Source: CAYZBM01 sp964476705 (lineage in GTDB: Bacteria; Pseudomonadota; Alphaproteobacteria; Rickettsiales; UBA6187). Taken from it: a stretch of DNA of 16,009 nt. Within the stretch, counting starts at the first letter, position 1, and the number at the start of each line of letters is the position of its first letter. Shown one piece after another: positions 14,354 to 16,009 of this stretch. The position numbers were made by a program, and so were the translations under genes. The stretch lies in contig CAYZBM010000050.1 in the NCBI GenBank assembly GCA_964476705.1, positions 1 to 16,009 of the forward strand. Direction: 5' to 3'. The notes under the pieces are model-generated. The model was not told the origin of the DNA. It was given only the letters and a program-made list of their open reading frames with translations, and made no database searches.

Positions 14354-16009
14354 ATGAAAAATATAGTTAAAATAGTTAGATATTTAATATTATTAGAGAC
14401 ATGTTTATTTCTCATCTCGAATAATATTGCTTATGGAGCTTTTCCAGGAGCTCGTATTGCCTATAAAAATGCAGGTGGCAAACCAGTTGGTATTTGTGAT
14501 GCTAAGGCTAATAGTCTACTTGATTCTGAAAAAAGTGATAGTGCTAAGTCTCAGAGTTCTACTGTATACACCAAATCTTGCTACGGGCAAAACGTAGTCA
14601 CAATGCAGCCTTGTAATCCAAATATAGCTGCTAATAAAGATGATCCTTTTGCTCGCCATAAAGTATCGGAGCTTGGGTATAATAACGATGGTCATTTAGT
14701 TCAAACTAATGGGCCTAAATATGATTTGAATGTTTTAGTAGGTAATGATGTAACTGTTACCAAAGGATCTACCACTATTACAACTTCTGGCGATGTTGCC
14801 TTAAGTAGCGTACCATCTTCTGGTCGTAGTATGGTGGTTATAGCTAAAGTTAATGCTAATTATTTAATTAGAATATTTGATGCCGATGGCAATAAGGTTG
14901 TAGATCAAGATATAGCTAATTTAACCTCAAATAATAAAGATCCTGAAGTTACAGCTAATGTAGAACAATTAAAAAATACTATTGATCTTTGGAAAAAGGC
15001 GGTACCAAATGATATAAGTTTGATAACTAATACAGTATTAAATACAACCTATTCAATTACTAAAGTTAAGCCTATTGGAGATAAGATATATAATCAAGAT
15101 GGAACAACTGTTCCAGCTCCTTTGCAAAATAGGTCTTGTGCAGCGTTAGGTGTTGTTCCTGGTAAAATATTTAAAGTGGGTATTGAATTTGATCCAAAGC
15201 AACCTTTAACACAAAAAGATGGTAGTCCTTGGCCTAGTTCTCCTAGGGAGATTCCAGATGGTACTACCTTGCCACTAAATTTTCAGGGAACTAGTCATGA
15301 TAAGCTTTATTTTGCTGATGGAACTGAAGTTCCTAATAATGCAGATGGTAGTGTTAATTTAACTAAGTTAGTTATGCCGGCTAATGCTGGCAGCGAGATC
15401 CATGATAATAAAGGAAATCCAATATATGGGGCAATTCCTTTTCAAACTTTTACCGGCACAAAAGTAAGATTGCACGCTCAAGATGGGTTTGGTTGTAGTT
15501 CTGCTGGGAATTGGGTTGGCGTAAGAGCAGGGGATATTGTTTATAGATCACCATCTCAGGGTGTATGTACTCAGCCTGCTGTAATTGAAACTGATCCTTA
15601 TGTTCAAACTTACAAGTCGTGTACTGGTAAAAATATACTAGAATCTTGTACTTATTTTAAAGCCAATCCAAAAGTTACAGATTGTACAGATAGGAATTAC
15701 GCTGTTGGAGATAAAATTGTTGATGATGGTTATGGCACTTATAATGCGGATAGCACATGTACTTATAAACTTACTGCCGGAANNNNNNNNNNGAATTCCG
15801 ATTTTAGCTATAAATAAAACAAAAACTGTGCAATCAACAGGTAGTCTGTACGGTAAAATTTTTCCTGAAAAACCAGCTACTTTACAAGAATCAATAGCGA
15901 GATTACCAAGTAAAATTGTTGATATTCCAATTGGAGGAACTGACCCTATACAAACTCCAGCTGGGGTTACTTTTGAAGTTAGACTTGAAGGGCAAAAAGC
16001 TTGTGTGTA
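14354..16009 (+). CDS. virB6: VirB6-like type IV secretion protein, N-terminal part (runs off window; interrupted by a sequence gap)
   Basis: Begins with a signal-peptide-like stretch (MKNIVKIVRY, hydrophobic to about residue 23, possible cleavage after AYG at 28). About 450 residues of polar, Cys-containing sequence follow. The assignment to VirB6 rests mainly on position after virB3-virB4 and on this architecture, since Rickettsiales VirB6 paralogues are large and have long N-terminal regions before the TrbL/VirB6 membrane domain. That membrane domain is not inside the window. Four DG(T/S)xxP motifs occur at residues 249, 289, 302 and 322. At 15783-15792 the sequence is NNN; the frame used up to there stops at 15815-15817, but the frame starting at 15795 is open for 71 codons to the window edge. 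The simplest reading is one continuous gene with a gap of unknown size. Confidence 0.65.
15783..15792. other. Assembly gap (10 Ns)
   Basis: Ten undetermined bases inside the VirB6-like gene. Ten is a common placeholder length. A true gap length divisible by three would join the reading frame before the gap to the open frame that follows it. Confidence 0.98.

Noticed and set aside
15794..15817. NSDFSYK plus stop as the true C-terminus of the VirB6-like protein
   Set aside because: It depends on the gap being exactly 10 bases; another frame is open to the window end.

Overview
The window looks like part of a draft genome of an intracellular alphaproteobacterium of the order Rickettsiales. The evidence is a strongly AT-rich sequence, succinate dehydrogenase subunits (especially SdhB) that read like Rickettsia proteins, and a virB3-virB4-virB6 cluster whose VirB6-like protein has a very long secreted N-terminal part, as is usual in this order. 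The family within the order cannot be fixed from this sequence. A run of 10 Ns at 15783-15792 marks an assembly gap.

Layout. (1) 117-845: a MurU-like sugar-1-phosphate nucleotidyltransferase, probably for cell-wall sugar recycling. (2) 952-4428: a tight sdhC-sdhD-sdhA-sdhB operon for complex II, with all flavin, heme and Fe-S ligands visible. (3) 4429-4945: a 517-bp gene-free stretch full of small repeats (two related hairpins, a perfect 10-bp inverted repeat, a 7-bp tandem repeat, and two 35-bp direct repeats). It leads into a mobile-element-type Rpn/PD-(D/E)XK nuclease gene (4946-5950) that carries eight in-frame copies of a 12-bp repeat. (4) 5986-11121: xseB, an alpha/beta hydrolase and dxs, all on the minus strand, interrupted by one plus-strand gene (6416-8428). 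(5) 11418 to the end: a type IV secretion cluster of virB3, virB4 and a VirB6-like gene that runs off the window.

The most unusual gene is 6416-8428. It is a diverged, stand-alone carboxyltransferase of the pyruvate carboxylase / oxaloacetate decarboxylase alpha type. Every catalytic and metal-binding position I could align is retained, but it has no biotin carboxylase or biotin-carrier domain. Its N-terminus is rich in Arg, Ser, Ala and Gly, lacks acidic residues for more than 30 positions, and resembles a mitochondrial presequence. That would be notable in a bacterium living inside a eukaryotic cell and carrying a secretion system a few kilobases away; any link between them is inference.

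How the parts fit: complex II feeds electrons into respiration, dxs starts the non-mevalonate isoprenoid pathway, xseB encodes half of a DNA-degrading repair nuclease, and the VirB genes build part of the inner-membrane secretion machine. A near-consensus promoter lies between virB3 and virB4. The stop seen shortly after the N run in the VirB6-like gene is almost certainly an artefact of the arbitrary gap length, because another frame is open from the gap to the window end.
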